43,795 nucleotides of DNA from Sulfurovum sp. GTDB lineage: Bacteria; Campylobacterota; Campylobacteria; Campylobacterales; Sulfurovaceae. This document shows positions 6,911 through 14,823 of the stretch, in pieces (within the stretch, counting starts at the first letter, position 1; each line of letters opens with the position of its first letter). Location of the stretch: positions 1-43,795 of the forward strand of contig JALUXB010000050.1 in assembly GCA_027019175.1 (NCBI GenBank), in the 5' to 3' direction. The notes below the pieces were generated by a model. It made no database searches and had not been told where the DNA came from. It saw only the letters and a list, made by a program, of their open reading frames with translations. Made by a program: the position numbers and the translations under genes.

Positions 6911-7726
6911 TTAGCCAAGCGGATGGAAAGCACGCATCGTCTCCTGAAGATTCTGCTTCTGGATGTGGGTATATATCTGCGTGGTTTCGAGCGAACTGTG
7001 CCCAAGCAGCTCCTGTACCACACGCAGATCCGCTCCGCCGATGATGAGGGAGGAAGCAAAAGAGTGACGAAGTACATGGGGTGAGACGCCCAGATATTTT
7101 TTGACAATTTTGTAGGCACTGATACGGCTGAGCGGATCACCGCGGTAGTTGAGCCAGATGTAGCTGCTTGCCATTGTCTGCTTCTCCAGATAGGCATTGA
7201 GCGCCTCAAGCGCCACAGGTGCCAGAGGCACTACCCGCTCCTTCTCTCCTTTGGCAAAACGTATCTTCAGCCACCCCTCCAGAATGTCGCTGCGCTGAGC
7301 GCTGAGCGCTTCGGAAATGCGGCAGCCGCTGGCGTAGAGAAAGAGAATGAGCGCATAGTCACGCAGCCCCTGAAGTGTGCTGCGGTCTATCGTTGAGACC
7401 CCGGACATGATCTCTTCGGGGCTAAGATACTTTGGCAGGTTCCTCGGCACTTTGGCCATGGGGATCTTTATCTTTTCATGGGTGAAGTTCTGACGGTGGC
7501 AGAAGGCAAAAAAGGTATTGATAGAGGAGAGTTTTCGGTTGAGCGTACGTTTGTTCTCGAAGTTTGAGAGAAAAGCAAGTACATCGGTCGTTTCAAGTTT
7601 TGTAAGCGGCTTTTTGACCGCCTCTTCAAGCTGCCTAAGGTCACCAAGGTAAGAAGAGACTGTCAGTTCGTCCAGTGCTTTGGTGACACTGAGGTACTCC
7701 TCAAATGCCGCAAGCAGGTCGCTCAT
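6911..7726 (-). CDS. Tyrosine recombinase, XerD-like
   Basis: This 271-residue site-specific recombinase has a SAM-like N-terminal domain (LLAAFEEYLSVTKALDELTV) and a C-terminal catalytic domain. It holds all the catalytic residues: Arg in SGCRISEAL, Lys in AKGEKERVVPL, HVLRHSFAS (HxxR), His in LGHSS, and the nucleophile Tyr in TTQIYTH. It lies inside a conserved housekeeping run with no integrase-type context, so dimer resolution of the chromosome at a dif site is the likely job. Campylobacter and Helicobacter use a single longer XerH; this protein has the shorter XerC/D length. ATG 7726 is chosen for the MSDLL start with AAGG upstream, 7 bases after the upstream stop. Confidence 0.87.
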   Translation of the reverse strand: MSDLLAAFEEYLSVTKALDELTVSSYLGDLRQLEEAVKKPLTKLETTDVLAFLSNFENKRTLNRKLSSINTFFAFCHRQNFTHEKIKIPMAKVPRNLPKYLSPEEIMSGVSTIDRSTLQGLRDYALILFLYASGCRISEALSAQRSDILEGWLKIRFAKGEKERVVPLAPVALEALNAYLEKQTMASSYIWLNYRGDPLSRISAYKIVKKYLGVSPHVLRHSFASSLIIGGADLRVVQELLGHSSLETTQIYTHIQKQNLQETMRAFHPLG

Positions 7727-7733
7727 CGGTGCC

Positions 7734-8744
7734 TTAGTAGCCGAGTTTGTCAAGGTGGATGATTTCGCCGTCTTTATAGAGTTTGCCGTTGGCAACGAAT
7801 ACCGGAGATTCGACTTCCCCCACATCGTAGATTTTGTACTTGCCCAAGTCCGGACTCAGCACAATAAGTGAGCCCTGTTTGTCAAGTGCATAAACTTTGT
7901 TCTTATAAACGGTTGCCGCGACAAAATGCGCAAATTTGAATTTTTTGGCAGCCAGCGGCTCAAGTGCGATATCGAGTTTGATAATATCTCCCTCTTTGGT
8001 AAAGAGATAGATATAGTTTCCGCCGATGGCAACATCTGCAACATTTTTTTTGTACTCAAATTCTCCATCCGTACCAAGTGTCAGCAGTTTTTTCGGTGTG
8101 GCCGCAACCAGTGTGTCACCCATACGTTCGAGATAAATGACATTGTTAAATACCTTGTCGCTGCTAAGATAAACCACCTTCATCGCTTCGGGATCACGCG
8201 TATCGAAGATAACCAGTTTGCCGTCAAGCATCGGCATGACAACCAGTGTATCGATAAAGAGCGGGCTTGCTGCTCGTGCATCAATGGCAGAAGTACGCTC
8301 CGACCGGTTTTCGACAATCTTTTTACCCTCTTTGATACTGTAGAGCCCAAAGGCATTGTTCTCGAGGATGTAGGCTACCAGTCCGTTACGCACACTTGCG
8401 GAGACCACAGGCGGCTGCATTTTCACTTCTTTGATGACCTTGCCGCTGTTCTTGTCGATCAGACGAAACATCCCTTCTGCATTGCTTGCCAGAATGTATT
8501 TTCCGCTCTCACTGAGAAACCGGAATCCCTCTCCCAACGATGTATTATGTATACCGTTTTTATCGATATATCCACCATTTTCCAGCGTTGCCCCGTCACG
8601 GCTGACATCGACAATGGTACCGTTGAAACTGCTCTCGGCTCCCGAGGCAGAAAGGGTATTTTCCGGTTCAAAGTACTGTTTCGAGCTGCATCCGGAGAAG
8701 AGCAGTGCGCCGGCAGTCAAAGAGAGGAGAAGAAGCGTTTTCAT
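7734..8744 (-). CDS. BamB-like beta-propeller lipoprotein
   Basis: Residues 1-18 (MKTLLLLSLTAGALLFSG) plus Cys form a type II signal peptide with lipobox FSGC, so this is a periplasm-facing lipoprotein. The 336 residues contain repeated blade-like units such as GKYILASNAEGMFRLIDKNS, GLVAYILENNAFGLYSIKEG, DGKLVIFDTRDPEAMKVVYL and NYIYLFTKEGDIIKLDIALE, typical of PQQ/WD-type propellers. In gammaproteobacteria yfgM and bamB are adjacent. The gene directly upstream here encodes a YfgM-like membrane-anchored protein, separated by one base, so a BamB-type role in outer-membrane protein assembly is likely. The sequence is divergent, hence no symbol. Confidence 0.75.
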   Translation of the reverse strand: MKTLLLLSLTAGALLFSGCSSKQYFEPENTLSASGAESSFNGTIVDVSRDGATLENGGYIDKNGIHNTSLGEGFRFLSESGKYILASNAEGMFRLIDKNSGKVIKEVKMQPPVVSASVRNGLVAYILENNAFGLYSIKEGKKIVENRSERTSAIDARAASPLFIDTLVVMPMLDGKLVIFDTRDPEAMKVVYLSSDKVFNNVIYLERMGDTLVAATPKKLLTLGTDGEFEYKKNVADVAIGGNYIYLFTKEGDIIKLDIALEPLAAKKFKFAHFVAATVYKNKVYALDKQGSLIVLSPDLGKYKIYDVGEVESPVFVANGKLYKDGEIIHLDKLGY

Positions 8745-8745
8745 C

Positions 8746-9324
8746 TTACTCTGCCTTCAGTGTGGAGTGTTCAAGCAGTTTGGCAAATGCCGCAAGCGGT
8801 GATCTTGCATCAATCAGGGAGAGTCTCTCTTTGGCTTTCTCCATCTTTCCTGCTTTAATGTCAAGGTAGGCAGATTCAAGAATGGCAAGCTCTTTGTAAA
8901 GTGTTGAATCGACTGGCTTCTTTTCAATCGCTGCAACGGTATAACGGCTCATATCCGCCAAAATGTCATCTTTGCTCTTTTCAATAGGTGCAAGTGCTTT
9001 GACGTCCTGTGCCTTGGCTGCTTTGGAAAAAGTGTAAAGCTCATACAGCGCAGGGTTTTTCTCTTTGAGTACAGCAAGTGCAGCCTTGTCGTCAGGCTTT
9101 TGCTGCAGTGTCAAAAAGGCCTGGTTGGCCGCTTCGAGTCTGGACTGGTGTACTGCATCCATACCCATTGTAATAACGAAATAGAAGAGGATCGCCGCTG
9201 CCAGCCCCCAGATGGAGAGTTTGTTCTTTTTGTAGAAAGTTTCAAGCTTGAATACGCTTTCCAGTACCTTCTCATCGCCGCTCAGTTCCGTCTTGACATA
9301 ATTGACATCATCTTTAATGCTCAC
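8746..9324 (-). CDS. YfgM-like membrane-anchored TPR-type protein
   Basis: The 192-residue protein has a cytoplasmic start (about 35 residues, with LETFYKKNKLS), one membrane segment (about 38-58, IWGLAAAILFYFVITMGMDA), and a helical periplasmic part made of TPR-like pairs (KAAKAQDVKALAPI, YLDIKAGKMEKAKERLSLID). This matches the YfgM/TPR_21 layout, a periplasmic chaperone partner of the Sec translocon and BamB. The start codon is GTG at 9324 with GGGAG upstream. A promoter -10 (TATAAT) lies at 9355-9360, between it and mutS2. Confidence 0.72.
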   Translation of the reverse strand: MSIKDDVNYVKTELSGDEKVLESVFKLETFYKKNKLSIWGLAAAILFYFVITMGMDAVHQSRLEAANQAFLTLQQKPDDKAALAVLKEKNPALYELYTFSKAAKAQDVKALAPIEKSKDDILADMSRYTVAAIEKKPVDSTLYKELAILESAYLDIKAGKMEKAKERLSLIDARSPLAAFAKLLEHSTLKAE

Positions 9325-9354
9325 GCAGTGCTCCCTTGCATTTTACTTGACACT

Positions 9355-9360
9355 ATTATA
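9355..9360 (-). promoter_or_regulatory. -10 element upstream of the YfgM-like gene
   Basis: TATAAT on the minus strand, about 30 bases before the GTG start, in the 47-base gap after mutS2. No good -35 is visible, as is common for sigma-70 promoters in this phylum. Confidence 0.45.
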
Positions 9361-9371
9361 CCAATTTGCGA

Positions 9372-11585
9372 TTAAAGCTCCACGACGGTAATGCCGAGAT
9401 TTCCCGGCATCCGGTAGAACTTCTGTATCTTGGGGTGTTTTTTGAGATACTCCGTCACCAGTTTCGCCAGTACCCCGCTGCCTGTCCCGTGGATAATCTG
9501 CACTTCATTCAAACCGTTCACCAGAGCATCTGAGAGAAACTTGTCCACCGTGTCGATGGCTTCATCGGCATACATGCCCAAAAGTTTGACCGATACCGTC
9601 GCACCACCCTTCTCTACGTGATGTGTCGCCTTTTTGGGCTGTGTGGGCTGCTTTATCTTGGGTGTCTCCTGCCGTCGTTTGAGCTCTTTGAGCGGTACAC
9701 GCATCTTCAAGCCGTCTACGATGATGGTGGCGTTGTTGCCGCGAATGGAGAGGAGTTCGCCTTTGTGGGAGCGGTACTTGACCTTGTCACCCTCTTTGAG
9801 CGGCTCTCTGGGTGTAACCGCCGCCTCTTTGACCTCTACGCTTTTACGCTTGTGTGCTTCATTGAGCAGCCGTCTGCCCTCACTTGATTCTTTTGCTTTT
9901 AGGGCTTCCCGAGCCTTTTTGGTTGCGGCATTGTACCGATTTTCCAGTGTGGCGATAGCCTTTCGGTGCTGCTCTTTGAGCTTCTCTTCCTCTTCAGCGA
10001 GTCTCTGCTTCTGCCGCTCAAGCGCTTGAAGCTCACTCTCTACCTGTCCGATCTTTTTGCGCATCTCGCGCTCGAGCGAAGTAGACTTTTCTATCAGTTC
10101 ATTGAGGTTCTCCTTGTCCTCGCCGTACACCTTTTTGGCTTTATTGACAATGGCGGGCGGTACGCCATAGCGCTGCGCTGTTTCAAAAGCGTAACTCTTT
10201 CCAATACTTCCCTGCAAAAAGGTATAGGTTGGTACCCTGCGCTCTTCATCGTAAAGGGCTGCAACCAGTTCCACGTCATCATCGCTTGCCATCAGGGAAG
10301 CCAGACGCTTGTGATGGGTAGTGACAATGAAATGAATGCCCCTTTTTTTGAGTGCTTCGAGCATGACACGAAAGAGTGAAGCAGCCTCGTCACTGTCGGT
10401 ACCCAACTCAATTTCGTCCACCCCGACGATGGCGTCCTGCTTCTCGAAGAGTTTGGCGAACTCCTGCATCCGCCCGGCAAAGGTGGAAATGTCGTTCTTG
10501 ACCGACTGCGGATCGTCAATGACCGCTTCGATGCTCTTGTAGTGCCCCACCTTCGTACGCGCAGCGTCACACTTGAACGGCAGCAGATACTTGCTCATAT
10601 AGACCGCACTCAGCAAAGATTTGAGCAGCATCGTTTTACCCCCGGCATTCACCCCGGTAACAAGCAGGATCGGTTTGTGCATATCAAGCGTGACAGGTAC
10701 TGGGTTCTCAATGGCAGGATGGGCAAAATCGTGCAGTGTAATGCGCTTTTCTCTGCCCGGCAGAATGAACTCGTACTCTTTGGCACGCGCGAAACTCACC
10801 CGTGCCTGGTAGTGGTCGAAGCGGTCGTAGGCTTTGTTGACAAACGAGAGGAAGCGCTCCCATTTGAAAAAGCGTGCAGAGATCTCTTTACAGTAGCGCC
10901 AGATGAGTTCGGACCGGCTGCTCAGCAGTGCCGCTTCCTTCTCCTTGAGATGGGTCACACTTTGCGGGATGATGTAGAAAAAACCGCCGGAACTTCGTCC
11001 GACCACTGTCGCTTTAATGGCATTGTTAAAACCACCACGCACCAAAAGTGTCTCTTCCCCGCTGTGAAAATGGATCTGTGTATCGACCAGATAGTCACGC
11101 AGTTTGGCAGTATGGGTCAGCTTATAGAGGGTTTCTTTAATCTCTGAACGGTTACGCTTAATGGCACGCTCTATGCTGTGCAGTTCGGGGTCTCGCTCGG
11201 GGTTGATCTCACCCTCTTCGGTAAAATACCCCACTACCTCTGCAATCTCGTCAGGTATCTCGATCTCGCGTATCCAGCTGCCAAGCGGCTCGGGCAGAGA
11301 GAGCGCTTTAAGACGGTTGAAGTAGGAAACCATGGTGACAAAGGCGTAGATCTCCTCGAGACCCAGTACCCCCTGCTTTTTAATCAGATTCAACTCTCTC
11401 TCAAGGTTTGGTACAGGTTTTGGCGGAGGAAACTGTACTGAAGAGAGTGCGTTGATATAACGGTGGTGCTGATTGATATCGCCGGGCATTGCCACAGGCT
11501 TTTGGCGCGCAAGGAACTGTTTGAATTCCGCAATATAGCCGTCCAGGTCGAGTTTCTGAACAATCGATTTTTCTCTTCTTTCCAA
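9372..11585 (-). CDS. mutS2: MutS2 family ATPase/nuclease
   Basis: MutS2 lacks the mismatch-binding domain of MutS and limits recombination or rescues collided ribosomes, depending on species. The 737-residue protein has a clamp/lever N-terminal half and an ATPase with P-loop LLVTGVNAGGKTMLLKSLLS. The Walker B-like segment is VGVDEIELGTDSDEAASLF (Glu where many homologues have Gly/Ala), and the His switch is TTHHKRLASL. A long charged coiled coil follows (about residues 500-590), then a KOW-like segment (LKEGDKVKYRSHKGELLSIR) and a C-terminal Smr nuclease domain with HGTGSGVLAKLV. The start is TTG 11585 with GGGAG upstream. It heads the run down to the methyltransferase; in H. pylori it is likewise near murC. 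Confidence 0.92.
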   Translation of the reverse strand: MERREKSIVQKLDLDGYIAEFKQFLARQKPVAMPGDINQHHRYINALSSVQFPPPKPVPNLERELNLIKKQGVLGLEEIYAFVTMVSYFNRLKALSLPEPLGSWIREIEIPDEIAEVVGYFTEEGEINPERDPELHSIERAIKRNRSEIKETLYKLTHTAKLRDYLVDTQIHFHSGEETLLVRGGFNNAIKATVVGRSSGGFFYIIPQSVTHLKEKEAALLSSRSELIWRYCKEISARFFKWERFLSFVNKAYDRFDHYQARVSFARAKEYEFILPGREKRITLHDFAHPAIENPVPVTLDMHKPILLVTGVNAGGKTMLLKSLLSAVYMSKYLLPFKCDAARTKVGHYKSIEAVIDDPQSVKNDISTFAGRMQEFAKLFEKQDAIVGVDEIELGTDSDEAASLFRVMLEALKKRGIHFIVTTHHKRLASLMASDDDVELVAALYDEERRVPTYTFLQGSIGKSYAFETAQRYGVPPAIVNKAKKVYGEDKENLNELIEKSTSLEREMRKKIGQVESELQALERQKQRLAEEEEKLKEQHRKAIATLENRYNAATKKAREALKAKESSEGRRLLNEAHKRKSVEVKEAAVTPREPLKEGDKVKYRSHKGELLSIRGNNATIIVDGLKMRVPLKELKRRQETPKIKQPTQPKKATHHVEKGGATVSVKLLGMYADEAIDTVDKFLSDALVNGLNEVQIIHGTGSGVLAKLVTEYLKKHPKIQKFYRMPGNLGITVVEL

Positions 11586-11617
11586 AAAAGCACTCTCCCT
11601 CTCATAGATTTTGCCGA

Positions 11618-11642
11618 ATTATACTATAAAATTGGGTATAAT
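11618..11642. promoter_or_regulatory. Divergent -10 elements of mutS2 and the araC-type gene
   Basis: TATAAT on the minus strand (11618-11623) points to mutS2. TATAAT on the + strand (11637-11642) points to the AraC-type gene and lies only 7 bases before its ATG at 11650. Confidence 0.5.
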
Positions 11643-11649
11643 TGTCGAC

Positions 11650-12594
11650 ATGCAACAAGAAAACCGATTCATTAGCCAAACATTCAACAAAACCGATCTC
11701 ATGAAAAAAAGTTCACTAAACTGGGTGTATGAAGCAACCTACAAACTGCTTCCCAATGCATTTGAAGGCAGCAACAGCGTTATTCTGCTGCCGCATATCC
11801 AACTCTCATACGCCGCCCGTAACGGAGGCATTCTTTACGAAGTAGCTTCTCCAAAGGGAACACTCTCTGTGGGTGTGGTAGAAAAGTTGGAAGACAAGGC
11901 CTGCTTCGGACACACCAAACTCAAGGAGGGAAGGGTCGTCGTTTTCGATGACAAAAAACCCTACAGTCTGGTAACCAACGGCACTTTCAAAGCTGCTGTT
12001 GTCAGCTTTTCAAAAAAGGCATACAGGGAACTTGGCAAAGCACTCTCAAAACACAACCTTGAAGCAGTTGAAGACAGTGACAAACGCCTGCAATACGTAC
12101 TTGAAACCATTTTACAAAACGTTCAGAAAGATCCTTCCATACTTGATGACGAAACAAAAGTTGCTGCCATGGAAGAAGAAGTGATGCAAACGCTTGCTTC
12201 ACTGTTTGAAGCACAGACACCGGCACTGCCAAAACTGACCAAGGGAGAAAAGATTGCTCTGCAGATCCGTGACCGTATCTACAAGCGTTTAAGTAAAAAA
12301 GTCACCATTGCTTCACTTGCAGAAGAATACGACGTGAGTGAACAGACACTTCAAAATGCTTTCAAATCGCTTTTTGGCTTTACACCCAACAAATTTCTGC
12401 GGAATCTCAAACTTAACCATGTGAGGAAGGCACTTATCGAAGCCGATCCGGAGGAGAATGCCATTGTCCACATCGCCAAACGGTGGGGCTTTACCCATAT
12501 GGGTCACTTCTCACGCTACTTTACCGACCTCTTTGGCGAAAACCCTTCAGTCACACTCAAGAGAAAAGCGTGCAATGAAGAGGTGTCAGCATAA
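11650..12594 (+). CDS. AraC family transcriptional regulator
   Basis: The C-terminal 110 residues are an AraC-type double helix-turn-helix: IRDRIYKRLSKKVTIASLAE, YDVSEQTLQNAFKSLFGFTP, then VHIAKRWGFTHMGHFSRYFT with DLFGENPSVT. The N-terminal 200 residues fit an AraC-binding-like cupin region (SYAARNGGILYEVASPKGTL), ligand unknown. ATG 11650 lies only 7 bases after a TATAAT, so the mRNA could be leaderless. The ATG at 11701 (MKKSSLNW) is an alternative, also without a clear ribosome site. It is inserted in + orientation between mutS2 and murC, which are close together in Helicobacter. No target gene can be inferred. Confidence 0.83.
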   Translation: MQQENRFISQTFNKTDLMKKSSLNWVYEATYKLLPNAFEGSNSVILLPHIQLSYAARNGGILYEVASPKGTLSVGVVEKLEDKACFGHTKLKEGRVVVFDDKKPYSLVTNGTFKAAVVSFSKKAYRELGKALSKHNLEAVEDSDKRLQYVLETILQNVQKDPSILDDETKVAAMEEEVMQTLASLFEAQTPALPKLTKGEKIALQIRDRIYKRLSKKVTIASLAEEYDVSEQTLQNAFKSLFGFTPNKFLRNLKLNHVRKALIEADPEENAIVHIAKRWGFTHMGHFSRYFTDLFGENPSVTLKRKACNEEVSA

Positions 12595-12618
12595 AGTATG
12601 GGGCTAAAGCCTATACTT
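12594..12618. repeat. Hairpin between convergent araC-type gene and murC
   Basis: AAGTAT (12594-12599) pairs with ATACTT (12613-12618), and GGCT (12602-12605) with AGCC (12608-12611), giving a stem with one bulge and a tight loop. It overlaps the stop of the upstream gene and sits between convergent genes. It may be a terminator without a T-run or a REP-like element. Confidence 0.5.
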
Positions 12619-12640
12619 ACAATAACAGGTTTAGACAGGC

Positions 12641-13954
12641 TTACGCCTCGCCGCGTATCTGGTAAGTAATATCTCCCGCTCCGAAGGCTGTCACAAGTCC
12701 CTCCGCATATTCACGGATAACATGGCCGTCTTTGATCACTTTTACCACACTGTCCTCTTTGGTGACCGTATCCGCCATTAAAAGTTTGTAACGGCTGAAC
12801 GCCCCTTTGAGGTCAATATCCACTTCCAGCTCTCCCGCTGACCAGATGGGCAGAATGACAAGCTCGTCCACCCCGTCAAAACACTCTACAAAAGCAGGCA
12901 GATTGTCAATGGTTCTCGAATATTTGTGCGGCTGCCAAATGACATTGAGCTTCGTAAAGTTACGCAGTCTTTTGTAATGTTGCAGCGACTGCATCGTCAC
13001 ACGGATTTCGGTAGGGTGATGGCCGTAATCATCGATAACTACCATCCCCGGCTGATTCTGCACAATGTCAAAACGCTTTTTAATGCCTTTGTAGTGCTTG
13101 AGGTTTTCGCGAATATTCTCAATATTCTCCCCAAGTTCAAGTGCGGCAAGAATCGCCAGCGCGGCATCGAGTGCGATATGCTCCCCAAAACCGAATACAT
13201 CGAATGAACCGTAATCACGCAGGGTAAAACGTGTATGCGGCTCACCGTCAAGCAGGACGAAGTCAATATCGTGTATCTCTTTTGAGGGGTAGAGTTTGAT
13301 ACTCTCCATATCGAGTGCGGCAAGAAATGGATCTTCCGCATTGATAACACGCACTTTCGCCAGGGAGAGAAACTTGCGGTACGCGTTGTAGAAACGCTCT
13401 TCATCATATTCGTAATACTCCATATGCTCAGGCTCGACGTTGGTAACAATGGCAAGTGCAGGATTGGAATTCAGAAAGCTTTCATCACTCTCATCCGCTT
13501 CAAATACCACTTTGTTGTTGGGGTAGTTTCGCACGTTCGAGCCAAACTCCTTGCTGATGGCACCAATGAGCGCATTGGTTTCCGGCAGCAGCGATGCCAG
13601 CATCGCCGAAGTGGTACTCTTGCCGTGAGCACCACCGACAGCATATACCTCTTTTTCTCCCAAAATGAACTTCAATGCTTCTTTGCGTGAAAGCAGTTCA
13701 ATACCAAGCTCCTTCGCTCGCTGATATTCAGGATTGTTAGGACGTACCGCAGCAGAGTAAATGACCATATCGACACCTTCTACAGCATCTGGATGATGCG
13801 GAATAGTGATCTTGGCACCATAGTTTGTCGCCAGGTCGTTGGTAATTTCCGTCTGTTTTATATCCGATCCGGAGATGATATGTCCGTCATTATAGAGAAA
13901 TTTTGCCAGGGCAGACAGTCCTATACCGCCGATGCCGATGAAATGGATTTTCAT
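12641..13954 (-). CDS. murC: UDP-N-acetylmuramate--L-alanine ligase
   Basis: MurC adds L-alanine to UDP-MurNAc, the first amino acid of the peptidoglycan stem peptide. The 437-residue protein begins MKIHFIGIGGIGLSALAKFL (dinucleotide-type loop) and has the ATP loop VGGAHGKSTTSAMLASLL. The Mur ligase blocks VFEADESDESFLNSNP, AIVTNVEPEHMEYY, VVIDDYGHHPTEIRVTMQSL and VIWQPHKYSRT follow. GGAGG precedes ATG 13954. The upstream order (murC, an unknown, aminotransferase) and mutS2 downstream resemble H. pylori HP0621-HP0624. Confidence 0.95.
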   Translation of the reverse strand: MKIHFIGIGGIGLSALAKFLYNDGHIISGSDIKQTEITNDLATNYGAKITIPHHPDAVEGVDMVIYSAAVRPNNPEYQRAKELGIELLSRKEALKFILGEKEVYAVGGAHGKSTTSAMLASLLPETNALIGAISKEFGSNVRNYPNNKVVFEADESDESFLNSNPALAIVTNVEPEHMEYYEYDEERFYNAYRKFLSLAKVRVINAEDPFLAALDMESIKLYPSKEIHDIDFVLLDGEPHTRFTLRDYGSFDVFGFGEHIALDAALAILAALELGENIENIRENLKHYKGIKKRFDIVQNQPGMVVIDDYGHHPTEIRVTMQSLQHYKRLRNFTKLNVIWQPHKYSRTIDNLPAFVECFDGVDELVILPIWSAGELEVDIDLKGAFSRYKLLMADTVTKEDSVVKVIKDGHVIREYAEGLVTAFGAGDITYQIRGEA

Positions 13955-14025
13955 GATGCCTCCAGATTTTTTTATGCGATTTTAATTAATTGGAATACAA
14001 ACAACCATAATGAATATAGTTACAC

Positions 14026-14136
14026 CGTAGGGTGTTGTCCCCCGACAACACCATGAATGAAAAATGGTCTAATGCTCATTAATAACTGTTGTTTGTTATT
14101 TGGCATATTGGTGTTGTGAGGACACAACACCCTACG
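14026..14136. repeat. Inverted pair of REP-like elements (BIME-like)
   Basis: The left unit (14026-14052) is CGTAG followed by a hairpin GGTGTTGT/ACAACACC. The right unit (14110-14136) is the reverse: GGTGTTGT-GAGG-ACACAACACC ending in CTACG. Each has a terminal GTAG tetranucleotide next to an imperfect palindrome, the hallmark of REP sequences mobilised by RAYT (TnpA-REP) transposases. The right unit provides the TAG stop codon of the gene ending at 14132. No RAYT gene is in this window. A related pair lies at 34476-34565. Confidence 0.8.
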
Positions 14137-14740
14137 CATTTTTATCCTGCTCAAGTACTTTTAACATCTCTTTGCCCTCTTGCACATATTTTTTATACAT
14201 GGTAAGCAAAATATCGTTCGGCTGCACAAAGGTACGGATAAAAAATGCCAGAGGATCGTGAGGATCAACCTCATTGACATCCGCAAGATTCTCTACAAAA
14301 TCATCAAACGACATGCCTGCCATTACCGCACAGGCATGGATCATCATCGCTTCCTTGAGATCATCGTCATTCACAGTATGATGCAGCACCAGGAACATCT
14401 CTTTTGCCGCTTTTGTATCATTCTCGCTGTAACGCTGAATGGCATGTTCATAGATTGCTCTTGCAATCGCGCGTTCCTCTTCATTGCCAAGCACATCAAA
14501 TGATTTATGCTCGCTCAGATATTCAGCAAGACGGTCAAACGCAGTATTGACAATGAACGTAAAAATTTCGTTGATCTCATCTTCCGGCGCTTCGATCACC
14601 AACTGCGCATCAAGTAGCTGATACCCCTTGTGCACACTCTCCTGCTCTTTGCACTCTTTTTCCAAACGTGCTATATTGGCAAGAAACTCAGGATCTTTCT
14701 TGAGCTCCTCCACATGAATCTCAGGCATTTCTGGCTGCAT
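14132..14740 (-). CDS. Conserved protein of unknown function, acidic and helical
   Basis: The 202-residue protein is acidic and predicted mostly helical (DPEFLANIARLEKECKEQES, EINEIFTFIVNTAFDRLAEY, ERAIARAIYEHAIQRYSEND, LKEAMMIHACAVMAGMSFDD). It has no signal peptide or membrane segment and no recognised motif. The stop codon TAG is part of the adjacent REP unit, so the last residue or two may be repeat-derived. It lies between the DapC-like aminotransferase and murC on the same strand. Confidence 0.75.
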   Translation of the reverse strand: MQPEMPEIHVEELKKDPEFLANIARLEKECKEQESVHKGYQLLDAQLVIEAPEDEINEIFTFIVNTAFDRLAEYLSEHKSFDVLGNEEERAIARAIYEHAIQRYSENDTKAAKEMFLVLHHTVNDDDLKEAMMIHACAVMAGMSFDDFVENLADVNEVDPHDPLAFFIRTFVQPNDILLTMYKKYVQEGKEMLKVLEQDKNA

Positions 14741-14768
14741 ACTTTTCCTTTTTACAAATAATCAATAG

Positions 14769-14823
14769 AAGCGTTGCCAAGCAACGCAAACCACAATTCC
14801 TAATTCCTAATTCCTAATTCTTC
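14769..14823. repeat. Hairpin-AAACC-heptamer module 2 (dapC end)
   Basis: A perfect hairpin GCGTTGC-CAA-GCAACGC (14771-14787) is followed by AAACC (14788-14792) and units ATTCCTA (14796-14802), ATTCCTA (14803-14809), ATTCCTA (14810-14816), ATTCTTC (14817-14823). The array codes for the end of the aminotransferase (ELGIRN) and contains its TAG stop. On the minus strand the hairpin is followed by TTCTATT and could act as a terminator. Confidence 0.78.

Noticed and set aside
6911-7726. Phage or integron integrase
   Set aside because: All catalytic residues fit, but there are no phage genes, attachment repeats, cassettes or tRNA nearby, and it is embedded in a housekeeping run; chromosome dimer resolution is simpler.
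7926-8858. 310-codon + frame opposite the BamB-like gene
   Set aside because: Mirror of a real coding frame; composition rich in Cys, His and Phe, no ribosome site, no domain.
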